NCBI GenBank assembly: GCA_002390045.1
Contig: DGSB01000050.1
Span: forward strand, 1-32,290
DNA length: 32,290 nucleotides
Direction of reading: 5' to 3'
Origin: Fibrobacter sp. UBA4373
GTDB lineage: Bacteria > Fibrobacterota > Fibrobacteria > Fibrobacterales > Fibrobacteraceae
Below, piece after piece: positions 16,251-24,271 of this stretch (position 1 is the first letter of the stretch; every line of letters starts with the position of its first letter). The notes below the pieces were generated by a model. The model was not told the origin of the DNA and searched no databases. It worked only from the letters and a program-made list of their open reading frames with translations. Made by a program: the position numbers and the translations under genes.

Positions 16251-16778
16251 ATGGAAGAACAGATTGACGTTTTAGACAGCACCGGACAAAAGACCGGAGA
16301 AATTTGCCCGCGTAGCGAAGTCCACAAGCGAGGCCTTTGGCATCGCACGGTCCACATTTGGCTAATCGATAAAGCGGGCAAGATTCTGTTCCAGCTTCGC
16401 GCCCATGACAAAGAAAACAATCCGGGGCTTTACGATACCAGTTGTGCAGGGCATATTTCCGCAGGCGATTCTAGCATCGAATCCGCCATCCGAGAAATTC
16501 GCGAAGAACTTGGGCTCGAAAAAAAGCCCGAAGATCTCACGTTTATTTTTGAAGCCGTCCACACAAGCGTTCTGAACGGCGGTTCTTACATCGACAACGA
16601 ATATTACGACACGTACAAAGCGTTCATTTCCGAAGAAGAAAAATCACAGCTCGTACCGCAGCCACATGAAGTCGATGACTTCAAATTTTTCTCGGTCAGA
16701 GAGTTAAAAGAAGCCTTGGAAAAGACGCCGCAGAACTTTGTCTGCCATCCGAAAGACTTCGATTATCTGCTGCACTAA
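16251..16778 (+). CDS. Nudix hydrolase, IPP-isomerase-like/YfcD subgroup
   Basis: The 175-residue protein has the Nudix box at 67-89, GHISAGDSSIESAIREIREELGL. It fits Gx5Ex7REUxEExGU except that Asp73 replaces the first Glu; the metal-binding REIREE core is intact. The N-terminal EQIDVLDSTGQKTGE and HRTVHIWLID segments are typical of the subgroup related to isopentenyl diphosphate isomerase and E. coli YfcD, whose substrates are poorly known. It is probably a cytosolic diphosphate hydrolase. GGGAG lies upstream of the ATG. Its stop overlaps the ispF stop tail to tail by four bases (16775-16778). An isoprenoid link is tempting but the genes are on opposite strands, so it is only a guess. Confidence 0.9.
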   Translation: MEEQIDVLDSTGQKTGEICPRSEVHKRGLWHRTVHIWLIDKAGKILFQLRAHDKENNPGLYDTSCAGHISAGDSSIESAIREIREELGLEKKPEDLTFIFEAVHTSVLNGGSYIDNEYYDTYKAFISEEEKSQLVPQPHEVDDFKFFSVRELKEALEKTPQNFVCHPKDFDYLLH

Positions 16779-17263
16779 ACCATTTTGCTCACGGTCGCCA
16801 CAGCCTCTGAAGCAATGCCTTCACCGCGACCGGTAAATCCGAGTTTTTCGCTTGTGCTCGCCTTCACGCCAATGCATTCTACAGGAATCTGCAATACGCG
16901 GGCAATGTTCGCCTTCATTTCTTCGCGATGCGGATTTACCTTCGGGCGTTCGCAAATCACGACGCTGTCGAGGCTTTCAATTTTGCAGCCCGCCTTCACC
17001 ACTTCTTCGCGAACGCGTCCGAGAAGTACCAAGCTGTCTGCATCCTTGAAAGCGGGATCGGTATCCGGGAAATACGTGCCGATGTCACCGAGGCCTGCGG
17101 CTCCGAGCAATGCATCGCTAATCGCATGGAGCAAAACGTCCGCGTCGCTGTGGCCAAGGAGTCCCTTTTCATAAGGAATATCCACGCCGCCGATAATGCA
17201 CTTGCGACCTTCCACGAGTTTATGAACATCAAAACCAATGCCGGTGCGGAAAATTTTTTCCAT
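16775..17263 (-). CDS. ispF: 2-C-methyl-D-erythritol 2,4-cyclodiphosphate synthase
   Basis: The 162-residue enzyme performs the cyclisation step of the non-mevalonate (MEP) isoprenoid pathway, converting the CDP-linked 2-phosphate of methylerythritol to the cyclic diphosphate with release of CMP. The zinc ligands are Asp12 and His14 (GFDVHKL) and His46 (DVLLHAISDALLGA). GLGDIGTYFPDTDP, the SLDSVVICERPK segment and the KASTSEKLGFTGRGEGIA substrate loop are all present. It is full length for the family, which works as a homotrimer. AAAGGA precedes the ATG. ispD is not adjacent. Confidence 0.96.
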   Translation of the reverse strand: MEKIFRTGIGFDVHKLVEGRKCIIGGVDIPYEKGLLGHSDADVLLHAISDALLGAAGLGDIGTYFPDTDPAFKDADSLVLLGRVREEVVKAGCKIESLDSVVICERPKVNPHREEMKANIARVLQIPVECIGVKASTSEKLGFTGRGEGIASEAVATVSKMV

Positions 17264-17340
17264 TTTTCAATCCTTTATTTTTGACTTTTTAAAGCCAATA
17301 TAAAATATTCGCCCAAACAAAAAGCGTTTCCAAAGAGCCA

Positions 17341-17371
17341 TCGTGAGCCCCAAAGGGTCGAAGCAATCCAA
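17341..17371 (+). repeat. Dispersed repeat, copy 2 (degenerate)
   Basis: The stretch reads CGTGAGCCCC, then AAAGGGTCGAAGCAATCC. It shares GAAGCAATCC with copy 1 at 4799-4808 and has a short internal CCC/GGG dyad. It marks the point where the decayed minus-strand reading frame ends. Confidence 0.55.
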
Positions 17372-17375
17372 TCAC

Positions 17376-17701
17376 TTCAGCAGGAATTGCGCTCCATTTT
17401 CAAGTTTTAGAATCACCGGCTGCGTTGGAGCATTCACCACTCCCCCGTTTTAAATGTCCACACTCTCTTGATCCCAATTCCAGGTGTTAAAACCGATGCC
17501 TACGCTATACCGCGAGCAACCGCCCATCCCACTTGTGTCGATTTCAACCTGTTTTCCCAATATAAACTCACCCACAATGCCTCCGTAAGCCCGCGTCAGT
17601 GGCCCAAAGAAATCCCCATTAGGGTCTTGTTTGACATCAGAAGGCCAGATCAAATCCGAATTTTCAACTTCAGTGCAATCGTCATACGAACTATAGCCCA
17701 T
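17376..17701 (-). pseudogene. Decayed fragment of a Fibrobacter-type secreted-protein domain
   Basis: From ATG 17701 an 83-codon frame runs to a TAA at 17450-17452. The same frame then continues for another 25 sensible codons (NGGVVNAPTQPVILKLENGA) to a TGA at the edge of repeat copy 2. The residues GYSSYDD, LIWPSDV, GPLTRAYGGIVGEFILGK and YSVGIGFNTWNWD resemble, from memory, a domain common in Fibrobacter secreted carbohydrate-active proteins, but signal peptide, ribosome site and C-terminus are missing. An in-frame TAA lies directly before the ATG. It sits just beyond the nuo terminator. A gene remnant is most likely; a small expressed protein cannot be excluded. Confidence 0.5.
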
Positions 17702-17720
17702 TTACCAGGGAAGACTCTAG

Positions 17721-17755
17721 GAAAAAAGAAACCCGCCAGCATAGCCAGCGGGTTT
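17721..17755 (-). terminator. Rho-independent terminator of the nuo operon
   Basis: AAACCCGC at 17729-17736 pairs with GCGGGTTT at 17748-17755 across an 11-base loop. On the minus strand the stem is followed by CTTTTTTC. It lies about 100 bases past the nuoN stop, beyond repeat copy 3. Confidence 0.8.
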
Positions 17756-17770
17756 GAAACCTTTCAAGTT

Positions 17771-17852
17771 GATTGCTTGTCCCCATTGGGGATAACAAGA
17801 CTACTGCAACAAGTTGCAGAGTCTTGTAAAGCCTACGCCCTCGCAATGACAG
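17771..17852 (-). repeat. Dispersed repeat, copy 3, with two overlapping hairpins
   Basis: On the minus strand it begins CTGTCATTGCGAGG, identical over 14 bases to the start of copy 1 (4781-4794), and ends AAGCAATC. Between these lie two hairpins. 17796-17826 has seven-base arms CAAGACT and CTGCAAC with one bulge. 17776-17799 has TCCCC paired with GGGGA and CTTG paired with CAAG. They share CAAG at 17796-17799, so only one can fully form at a time. The element is in the untranslated tail of the nuo transcript. Confidence 0.65.
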
Positions 17853-17856
17853 TGTC

Positions 17857-19257
17857 TTAGAATGTCTTCACCTGAAAAAGAATCGGCATCAAAGCGAGAC
17901 ACACGAGCGCAATCGACGTCACCGTCACGCCCAAACGGAGCAAGAAGTACGTCGAAGAGCTCAAAGCGTTTTCATTCTTAGCGTCATCCGTCTTTTCTGC
18001 CGGAGCAAAGATCGAAATTGCCACGCGCAAGTAGTAATAGATGGCGATAATCGAGAACACAAAACCGAATGCCGCGAGTGCGACAAAGCCCGTGCTCACC
18101 ACGCCCGAGAACAAGACGAACTTGGCAAGGAATCCGGAAAGCGGCGGAAGGCCTGCAAGGCTTGCGAGGCAAACCACAGCCGCGATGCCTTCGAGCGGAC
18201 GGCGACGGCCCTGACCACGAATATCGTCCAGATTTTCCTTTTCGTCGTTTTTACCGCTAAAGGCCGAAATCGCAGCAAGCGCGCCAGCAGAACCCAAAGC
18301 GTACGTCACCAGGAAGTAGTACATGGCACTCAAATCCTTGCTCACAAGGCCGAGCACCATAAAGCCCGCGTTCATCACCGCCGAGAATGCGATAATGCGG
18401 CGGATCGACTTCTGGGCGATTCCCGAAAGCGAACCGATTACAATCGAAAGGATCGCCACGACAATCATTACCGGGGCAAGCTTTTCCACGCCGGAACGCA
18501 TCCAAAGAGCGCCAAGAGCAGCGAGAGCGCCGACCTTCACGACAGCCGCCATGAAGCCCGTGACCGCAACAGACGCACCCGAATAGACATCTGCCACCCA
18601 GAAATGAATCGGAGCCGCACCTGCCTTGAAGAGGAGCGCAAAAGACGAAAGCAGAACACCCGCGGAATAAAGGAGTTCGCGACCAGCGAGCACCTTACCG
18701 CCAAAATGAGTCGTTCCCGTTGCACCGTAGATTAAAGACATACCGTAAAGGAAGACAACGCTAAAGACAGCACCCGTCACAAAGTACTTGAACGTCGCTT
18801 CGTTCGCATTGCGATCCTTGCGGCGCAAGCCGACAAGGCCGTAAATCGGGTAAGCGGCCAGTTCCATTCCGACAAAAAGCGGAATGAAATCCACCGACTG
18901 CACCATGATCAGCACACCGACCGTTGCAAGAAGTGCAAGGCCATACGGTTCACCCGCCGGATACTTTTCACGTGCAAGCGTTACCTGCAAGCCTCCGATT
19001 CCAAGGAATGCGCAAAGCAACACGGCAAGAGAAAGGACCACGCGGAGCGCGCCCATTTCAAAGAATCCGAAAAGCGGAGAGGCATCCACTTTCACAAATA
19101 CAAACGAGATCGCAGAAAGCACAAGGAACGCGCTTGCAACCCAAGGGAGCACCTTCTGCTTGTTTTTATCTGCAACGAACGGTTCCATCGCAATGCTGAC
19201 CATTGCGCCGAGCGCAACGAAAATCATCGGAAGGAGATTCACAAAACTAGCGGACAT
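17857..19257 (-). CDS. nuoN: NADH-quinone oxidoreductase subunit N
   Basis: The 466-residue antiporter-like subunit forms one of the three proton channels of the complex I membrane arm. It has about 14 hydrophobic segments. The conserved region with the proton-path lysine is KAGAAPIHFWVADVYSGASVAVTGFMAAVVKVGAL (about 212-246). The start at 19257 has GGAGG six bases upstream and lies inside the 3' end of nuoM (11-base overlap), showing translational coupling. It is the last gene of the operon and is followed by a repeat and a terminator. Length is near the family average. Confidence 0.96.
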   Translation of the reverse strand: MSASFVNLLPMIFVALGAMVSIAMEPFVADKNKQKVLPWVASAFLVLSAISFVFVKVDASPLFGFFEMGALRVVLSLAVLLCAFLGIGGLQVTLAREKYPAGEPYGLALLATVGVLIMVQSVDFIPLFVGMELAAYPIYGLVGLRRKDRNANEATFKYFVTGAVFSVVFLYGMSLIYGATGTTHFGGKVLAGRELLYSAGVLLSSFALLFKAGAAPIHFWVADVYSGASVAVTGFMAAVVKVGALAALGALWMRSGVEKLAPVMIVVAILSIVIGSLSGIAQKSIRRIIAFSAVMNAGFMVLGLVSKDLSAMYYFLVTYALGSAGALAAISAFSGKNDEKENLDDIRGQGRRRPLEGIAAVVCLASLAGLPPLSGFLAKFVLFSGVVSTGFVALAAFGFVFSIIAIYYYLRVAISIFAPAEKTDDAKNENALSSSTYFLLRLGVTVTSIALVCLALMPILFQVKTF

Positions 19258-20893
19258 CTTCAGCCTCCACTTGTTTTACTTCTTGTTCAGCCGTAGCCGT
19301 TTCTGCCACAGCCTTTTCTTCGGCTTCCGTCACAGCTTTCGCTTCGACAGCGGCCGTATCCGCAGAAACCGGTTCAGCCGAGAACTGCTTAGACATTTCG
19401 GCAACAGCGGCCGGCTGGGAAGCGGCTTCGATAGCAGCATCAAGAGCCGCACGGTCATCTTCCGCTGCCGATGTATAATCCAACGTACTTGTGATCGGCT
19501 GCGGATGCACACCGAACACAATGAGAAGAATCAGAAGCGGAGCCGTAGCCACCGCATCCGCAATCGGGAAGCGGAGCTTCTTTTGGTCTTCCGAGATTTC
19601 ACCCGGTTCGCCAAAGAGCACCTTCTGAATCAAGCGAAGCATGTAAACACCGGTCAAGATAATGCAAAGGCCTGCAATAGCGGCAGCGATTACGCTCACA
19701 TTCCAAAGACCGAGCAACACGAGGAATTCACCGACAAATCCAGCCGTTCCCGGAATGGCAATCGCAAGAACGCTCGCCACGCCAAAGAAGAAGCCGAACA
19801 CCGGATAACGGCTCGCAAAGCCGCCCATTCTGTCGAGGAAACGGTGGCCAGCAAGGCGTTCCGCGGAACCCGCAAGAATGTAAAGGGCGGAAGCCGAAAG
19901 ACCGTGACCCACCAGGAGCACGAGCACCGCCGGGAACACAGCCACATCCAGCGTAAAGATACCGGCAATCGCAAGACCCAAGTGACCCATGGAGCTAAAT
20001 GCAAGGAGCTTTTTGATATCCTTCGCACGCATCGCCATAAAGGCACCGTAAACCGCAGTCAAAAGGCCGAACCCAAGAAGAATCTTGCCATTTTTAAAAG
20101 CGACTTCCGGGAAAATTGCAAGAACCCAGAAGTAGAAGCCGTAAACGCCAGCCTTCGACATGGCACCCGTCAAAACAGCGCTCAGGCTTGCCGGAGCTTC
20201 TGCATAAGTTTGAGCCTGCCAACCGTGCAAAGGGAAGAGCGGAGTCTTTACCCAGAACGCTGCGGCAAAGCACCAGAAGAGAATCGTCTGCGTGGATTCC
20301 GGAAGAGCCTGCGCGGCCTGTGCAACCGGGAGCACGTAAGAAGATCCTGCAATGGAAATCAAATACCAGAGAGCGACAGCCATCGGAGCAGAACCGATGA
20401 GCGTGTAAAGGGCAAAGTTCACTGCCGCTTCACGACGTTCAGGTCCTCCGTAAGAACCGATGAGGATTGCTGCCGGGAGAACGAGCGCTTCGAAGAAGAA
20501 GAAGAACAGCACCGCGTCCGAAGCGAGGAACGTACCGTTCAAGGCTCCGAGAAGTGCGAACATTCCAATGGCGAAGTTGCGGTAGTTACCGCCCGTCGTC
20601 TTTCGAGCGCTGATCAAAGCGGCCAGCGTAATGATATTAGCGAGGAACACCATCCAAGCGGAGAATCCATTCACCGCAAAGGAGAGCGTTACCGTTATGC
20701 CCGCGCCAGGGATCGTAAACCATCCGGCAGGAGTCGTATTGTAATCTCCCGAGAAAAGGAGCACAATGCTTGCGAGCAAATGAATCGCCGAAAGGATCAC
20801 CGCAAGGCGAGATGCCGAACGAGCGTCCTTGCCAGAAGCGGCAACCATTAGAATGGCGGCGAGGAACGGAGCAAAAACCAGTGCGTATAACAT
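19247..20893 (-). CDS. nuoM: NADH-quinone oxidoreductase subunit M with acidic Ala-rich tail
   Basis: The 548-residue antiporter-like proton-pumping subunit carries KTPLFPLHGWQAQTYAEAPASLSAVLTGAMSKAGVYG, the conserved discontinuous-helix and Lys region, at about 228-264. Hydrophobic helices end near residue 462 (LLILLIVFGVHPQP). The last 86 residues form a soluble tail rich in Ala, Glu and Val (for example AVTEAEEKAVAETATAEQEV). Such a tail is not part of the usual NuoM, which ends soon after its last helix. It is probably cytoplasmic or periplasmic and disordered to helical. The start shares a base with the nuoL stop (TAATG). Confidence 0.95.
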   Translation of the reverse strand: MLYALVFAPFLAAILMVAASGKDARSASRLAVILSAIHLLASIVLLFSGDYNTTPAGWFTIPGAGITVTLSFAVNGFSAWMVFLANIITLAALISARKTTGGNYRNFAIGMFALLGALNGTFLASDAVLFFFFFEALVLPAAILIGSYGGPERREAAVNFALYTLIGSAPMAVALWYLISIAGSSYVLPVAQAAQALPESTQTILFWCFAAAFWVKTPLFPLHGWQAQTYAEAPASLSAVLTGAMSKAGVYGFYFWVLAIFPEVAFKNGKILLGFGLLTAVYGAFMAMRAKDIKKLLAFSSMGHLGLAIAGIFTLDVAVFPAVLVLLVGHGLSASALYILAGSAERLAGHRFLDRMGGFASRYPVFGFFFGVASVLAIAIPGTAGFVGEFLVLLGLWNVSVIAAAIAGLCIILTGVYMLRLIQKVLFGEPGEISEDQKKLRFPIADAVATAPLLILLIVFGVHPQPITSTLDYTSAAEDDRAALDAAIEAASQPAAVAEMSKQFSAEPVSADTAAVEAKAVTEAEEKAVAETATAEQEVKQVEAEDVR

Positions 20894-22848
20894 TAGGAAA
20901 GCCCTCCGCAGAGATAGACCACAATGCCGATGATCGCCATGCCTGCAATGCTCAAGGCCACTTGCAAGCGAACCTTGCGAACCTGGAGAGAGCGAAGACC
21001 GTCACCCACAATGAAGACGATCGCGCAGACCATCCATTGCAGAATCTGAACGAACTTGTCGACAACCACGTCCGTCACCCATGCCAAGAATTCGAACGTC
21101 TTGATCACAACGTTATGGATGTAGTCGAAGAAGAAAGTCCAATCGCCAGCGGCACCGACCGGAGTCGTGTCCGCATTTTTCTTGAGCTGCGGAATGCGCT
21201 TGCGAGTAAAGATCATATAGCCGGCACAAACGCCCACGAGGGCCGCAATCGTTCCGAGAATCGCAAACGTCAGCGGCGAAGGCATTGCCTTATCCACAGT
21301 CAGGAAGTGCGCCATTTTCTGAGCGGTCTGCACCACCGGAGCAAGCCACTGTTCAAACCAGTTCGCACCATGGACAAATACGTTCCAGAAGTAACCGGAG
21401 AAAGCCGAACCGATCGCGAGAACGCACATCGGGAAGGTCATCGAAAGCGGAGCTTCATGAATCTGATCGTCACGAAGTTCGCCGCGGTACTTGCCGAGGA
21501 AAACGAGAACCATCAAACGGGTCATGTAAACGGCTGTAATCACAGCGGTAGCAAGACCGACGCAGTAAAGGATCGGGCCAAAAATTGGAGAGAAGTCAAA
21601 CACATGTTCGAGGATCAAATCCTTCGAGAAGAAACCCGAGAATCCCGGGAAACCGATAATGGCGAGGTATGCAAAGAGCATCGTAATCGCGGTAATCGGA
21701 GTCTTCTTCAAAAGACCGCCCATCTTACGCATATCCTGTTCGCCGGCAAGAGCGTGCATAATAGCGCCCGCGCCAAGGAAGAGCGTTGCCTTAAAGAAGG
21801 CATGCGTGAACACGTGGAAGATCGAAACGTCGAAGGCCGAAACGCCAGCCGCCATGAACATATAGCCGAGCTGCGAAATCGTCGAGTAAGCGAGAACCTT
21901 CTTGATGTCGTTCTGGAGAAGCCCAGCAACGGCGGCCCAGAAAGCGGTCGCCATACCAACAATCGCAATAATCGGGAGAACACCCGGAAGAATCACGAAG
22001 AACGGAGAAAGACGTGCCACGAGATAAACGCCTGCCGTGACCATCGTCGCCGCATGGATCAACGCAGAAACAGGAGTAGGACCAGCCATTGCATCCGGAA
22101 GCCAGGTGAGGAGCGGAATTTGAGCGCTCTTTGCCGTGCAAGCCCAGAAGAAAAGAAGTCCAGCAATCGTCAACAGCGGAAGACTCGTCGTAATCATTTC
22201 TGCCGAAGCCGGATTCAAAATCCAGGCCACGAGATCTGCGTAATTCAAAAGGCTCGAACCACCGACCGTTACCAAAGCAGCCATACCGAGAAGGAATCCG
22301 ACGTCACCGACACGGTTCACGAGGAACGCCTTGTTAGCAGCCTTGCAGTTCTTCAAATCCTTGTTCCAGAAACCGATGAGGAGGTAGGAGCAAAGGCCCA
22401 CGCCTTCCCAACCGAGGAACGTGAGAACCAAGGAATCCGAAAGAACGAGCACCACCATGCTAAACACGAACAGGTTGATGTACGCAAAGAACTTGGCATA
22501 ACCGCGATCTTTGTGCATATAACCCGTCGAATACATCGTGATGAGAGTCGCAATGCCCGTGATGAAGAGAAGCATTGTACGGGAAAGCCCATCAAAGAGG
22601 AACCCGAAGTTCACCGAAAGCAGCGGCGTATGGATCCAGGAACCCAAGGTTTCATGAATACCATGCACCGGCATGTTCCAGCCGACAAACGCTGTAGCGA
22701 CAAAGGCGAGGAGCGGGAACACCACTGCAATCGTACCCACCAGACCTTCGTCCGGACCCTTTTCACTTTCGGAAGAAGCGAGGGCGATGAGCGTAAGCAC
22801 CACCACGCCAACGAGAGGGAAAAGAGGGATTAACCAAAGAGGAATCAT
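20893..22848 (-). CDS. nuoL: NADH-quinone oxidoreductase subunit L
   Basis: The 651-residue, largest antiporter-like subunit sits at the far end of the membrane arm. It has the N-terminal TM region with GFLFDGLSRTMLLFITGIATLITMYSTGYM, the motif KSAQIPLLTWLPDAMAGPTPVSALIHAATMVTAGVYLVAR (about 221-260) and a long C-terminal part with the lateral helix (around 540-620) that braces the other pump subunits, ending in a final TM helix near 625-645. The usual length is about 610-650. GAGGGGG precedes the start, and nuoK ends six bases upstream. Confidence 0.97.
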   Translation of the reverse strand: MIPLWLIPLFPLVGVVVLTLIALASSESEKGPDEGLVGTIAVVFPLLAFVATAFVGWNMPVHGIHETLGSWIHTPLLSVNFGFLFDGLSRTMLLFITGIATLITMYSTGYMHKDRGYAKFFAYINLFVFSMVVLVLSDSLVLTFLGWEGVGLCSYLLIGFWNKDLKNCKAANKAFLVNRVGDVGFLLGMAALVTVGGSSLLNYADLVAWILNPASAEMITTSLPLLTIAGLLFFWACTAKSAQIPLLTWLPDAMAGPTPVSALIHAATMVTAGVYLVARLSPFFVILPGVLPIIAIVGMATAFWAAVAGLLQNDIKKVLAYSTISQLGYMFMAAGVSAFDVSIFHVFTHAFFKATLFLGAGAIMHALAGEQDMRKMGGLLKKTPITAITMLFAYLAIIGFPGFSGFFSKDLILEHVFDFSPIFGPILYCVGLATAVITAVYMTRLMVLVFLGKYRGELRDDQIHEAPLSMTFPMCVLAIGSAFSGYFWNVFVHGANWFEQWLAPVVQTAQKMAHFLTVDKAMPSPLTFAILGTIAALVGVCAGYMIFTRKRIPQLKKNADTTPVGAAGDWTFFFDYIHNVVIKTFEFLAWVTDVVVDKFVQILQWMVCAIVFIVGDGLRSLQVRKVRLQVALSIAGMAIIGIVVYLCGGLS

Positions 22849-22854
22849 TTTCTG

Positions 22855-23163
22855 TTACCCCCTCATATTGGAATAGTTATCGACATCCGCGCTATCCTGA
22901 TTTCTAAAGATCAGGATGATGATCGCAAGGCCGACGCAAGCTTCTGCCGCAGCGACCGCAATCGTAAAGAGCGGGATAATCTGACCAGTAATGCTTGCCA
23001 CATCGGCAAACGTTTTGGAGAATCCGATAATGCTCAGGTTCACCGCATTCAATGCGAGTTCAACGCCCATCAAGACGAAGAACACGTTTCGACGGCAAAG
23101 AGCCGTAGCGATTCCCAGGGACAAGAGGATCAGCGCCAAAACTTGAACGTAAATCGCTTGCAT
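22855..23163 (-). CDS. nuoK: NADH-quinone oxidoreductase subunit K
   Basis: The 102-residue three-helix membrane subunit is homologous to MrpC. The conserved Glu that carries protons is in VLMGVELALNAVNLSIIGF (about 31-49), and the second conserved Glu is in AVAAAEACVGLAIIILIF (about 70-87). Size and helix pattern are standard. It starts on the last base of the nuoJ stop (TAATG at 23161-23165). Confidence 0.97.
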   Translation of the reverse strand: MQAIYVQVLALILLSLGIATALCRRNVFFVLMGVELALNAVNLSIIGFSKTFADVASITGQIIPLFTIAVAAAEACVGLAIIILIFRNQDSADVDNYSNMRG

Positions 23164-23708
23164 TAGTGAACCTCCTTGGGCAAGACATTCTCCGGATCCG
23201 AAGCGATACGCTTACGGGCGAGAATGACAGCCGTCGCCATTGCAGAAAGCAGCACAAGGCCGATCGCAAGGACAATCAGATAATAGCCGTTGCCGTCAGC
23301 ACTCATGTTGAAAAGCGCCTTCGCCGTCACATCGACTCCGCCACGAACCGTTGCCGGGTCAAAGGCGAACGTCGAATGGCAAAGAACGATCGACGTCAAG
23401 CATGCAACGGCCACAACAGACAGCAAAACAAAGATCGAAACCTTGTCGAACCGTTTTGTCGTATTGTCACGCGAACCGTTCAGCACAAGAATGATGAACA
23501 TGAGGAGCGTCATGACAGCGCCTGCATAAACCATGATCTGGACAGCTCCGACGAACGGGCTTCCCAAAAGGCCGTAAATGCCGGCCAGGGAAAGCATCGT
23601 CGTGACCATCGCGATCGAAGCGTAAAGCGGATGCTTGGTGAAGAAGATGCAAAGGGAGCATCCCACAGCGATTACCGCCAAAATAATGAAGTAGATGAGA
23701 GCTAGCAT
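23163..23708 (-). CDS. nuoJ: NADH-quinone oxidoreductase subunit J
   Basis: The 181-residue membrane subunit has five expected helices. The third, around 50-75, carries the family motif GSPFVGAVQIMVYAGAVMTLLMFIILVL, including the conserved Tyr-Ala-Gly-Ala kink that undergoes the pi-bulge change during proton pumping. GGAGAAG precedes the ATG, which lies seven bases inside the 3' end of nuoI. It ends in a short polar tail (RKRIASDPENVLPKEVH). Confidence 0.95.
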   Translation of the reverse strand: MLALIYFIILAVIAVGCSLCIFFTKHPLYASIAMVTTMLSLAGIYGLLGSPFVGAVQIMVYAGAVMTLLMFIILVLNGSRDNTTKRFDKVSIFVLLSVVAVACLTSIVLCHSTFAFDPATVRGGVDVTAKALFNMSADGNGYYLIVLAIGLVLLSAMATAVILARKRIASDPENVLPKEVH

Positions 23709-24271
23709 TTGACTTCTCCCCAGACTTTGAGAGCCTGCTTATTTTTCGTTCCGCCCGGAGCTACCTGGCTCTGCGGGTCATCCGGATAATCCTTCGGATT
23801 CCAGCTTGTCAAATCCGTAAGGTTCACGATGAAGTCCTTACGTTTCGGATGGACAAAGCTTGTTTCGCAAGTGTCCATGCGAAGAGCGTCGACAGGGCAA
23901 GCTTCTACGCAAAGACCGCAGAAGATGCAGACGGAATGATCGATTTCGAAACGCGCCGCTTTCTTTTCAATGCGGCCGTCCGTGGACTGAGCCGCTTCGA
24001 TAAAGATGCAGTGAGCCGGGCAAGCCGATGCGCACATAAAGCATGCGACGCAACGCGGCGAACCATCCGGGCGAACCATCATGCGATGCTTAGCACGATA
24101 ATCGCGAGGAATATACGGCTTGACTTCTGGATAACCAGTCGTCGGGAGCGTTTCATAGCGGAAGAAACCGCGTAAAAAGTGCTTGATCGTCGTGTAGAGA
24201 CCGCGGAACGCTTCGAAAATGTAGAGGCGTTCAATCAAGTTCATTTCTTTGTGCTTAACAACGCGAACCAT
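23702..24271 (-). CDS. nuoI: NADH-quinone oxidoreductase subunit I (2x[4Fe-4S])
   Basis: The 189-residue peripheral-arm ferredoxin-like subunit holds clusters N6a and N6b, which pass electrons to NuoB. Both CxxCxxCxxxC motifs are intact: Cys74, 77, 80, 84 (CVACFMCASAC) and Cys115, 118, 121, 125 (CIFCGLCVEAC), each followed by Pro. The N-terminal amphipathic helix region, LYTTIKHFLRG, anchors it to the membrane. GGGAGG precedes the ATG, which overlaps the nuoH stop (TAATG). Confidence 0.97.
   Translation of the reverse strand: MVRVVKHKEMNLIERLYIFEAFRGLYTTIKHFLRGFFRYETLPTTGYPEVKPYIPRDYRAKHRMMVRPDGSPRCVACFMCASACPAHCIFIEAAQSTDGRIEKKAARFEIDHSVCIFCGLCVEACPVDALRMDTCETSFVHPKRKDFIVNLTDLTSWNPKDYPDDPQSQVAPGGTKNKQALKVWGEVKC

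Larger units (their letters stand above)
17264..17856. other. 593-base region without an intact gene
   Basis: Between ispF and nuoN there is no convincing full gene. The region holds, in order, the ispF promoter area (AT-rich, 17264-17340), repeat copy 2, the decayed frame, the nuo terminator and repeat copy 3. The arrangement looks like a site where inserted or recombined DNA has decayed. Confidence 0.6.

Noticed and set aside
17450..17701. Functional small protein of 83 residues
   Set aside because: There is no ribosome site, an in-frame stop sits directly before the ATG, and coding sense continues beyond the stop, so a decayed fragment fits better.
20770..22833. Open frame of nearly 690 codons on the plus strand opposite nuoL
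   Set aside because: The translation is full of Arg, His, Glu and Asn with no recognisable domain. It mirrors strong codon bias in nuoL, whose own product is certain. Similar long antisense frames lie opposite nuoM, nuoH, nuoG, trpB and the porin and were rejected for the same reason.
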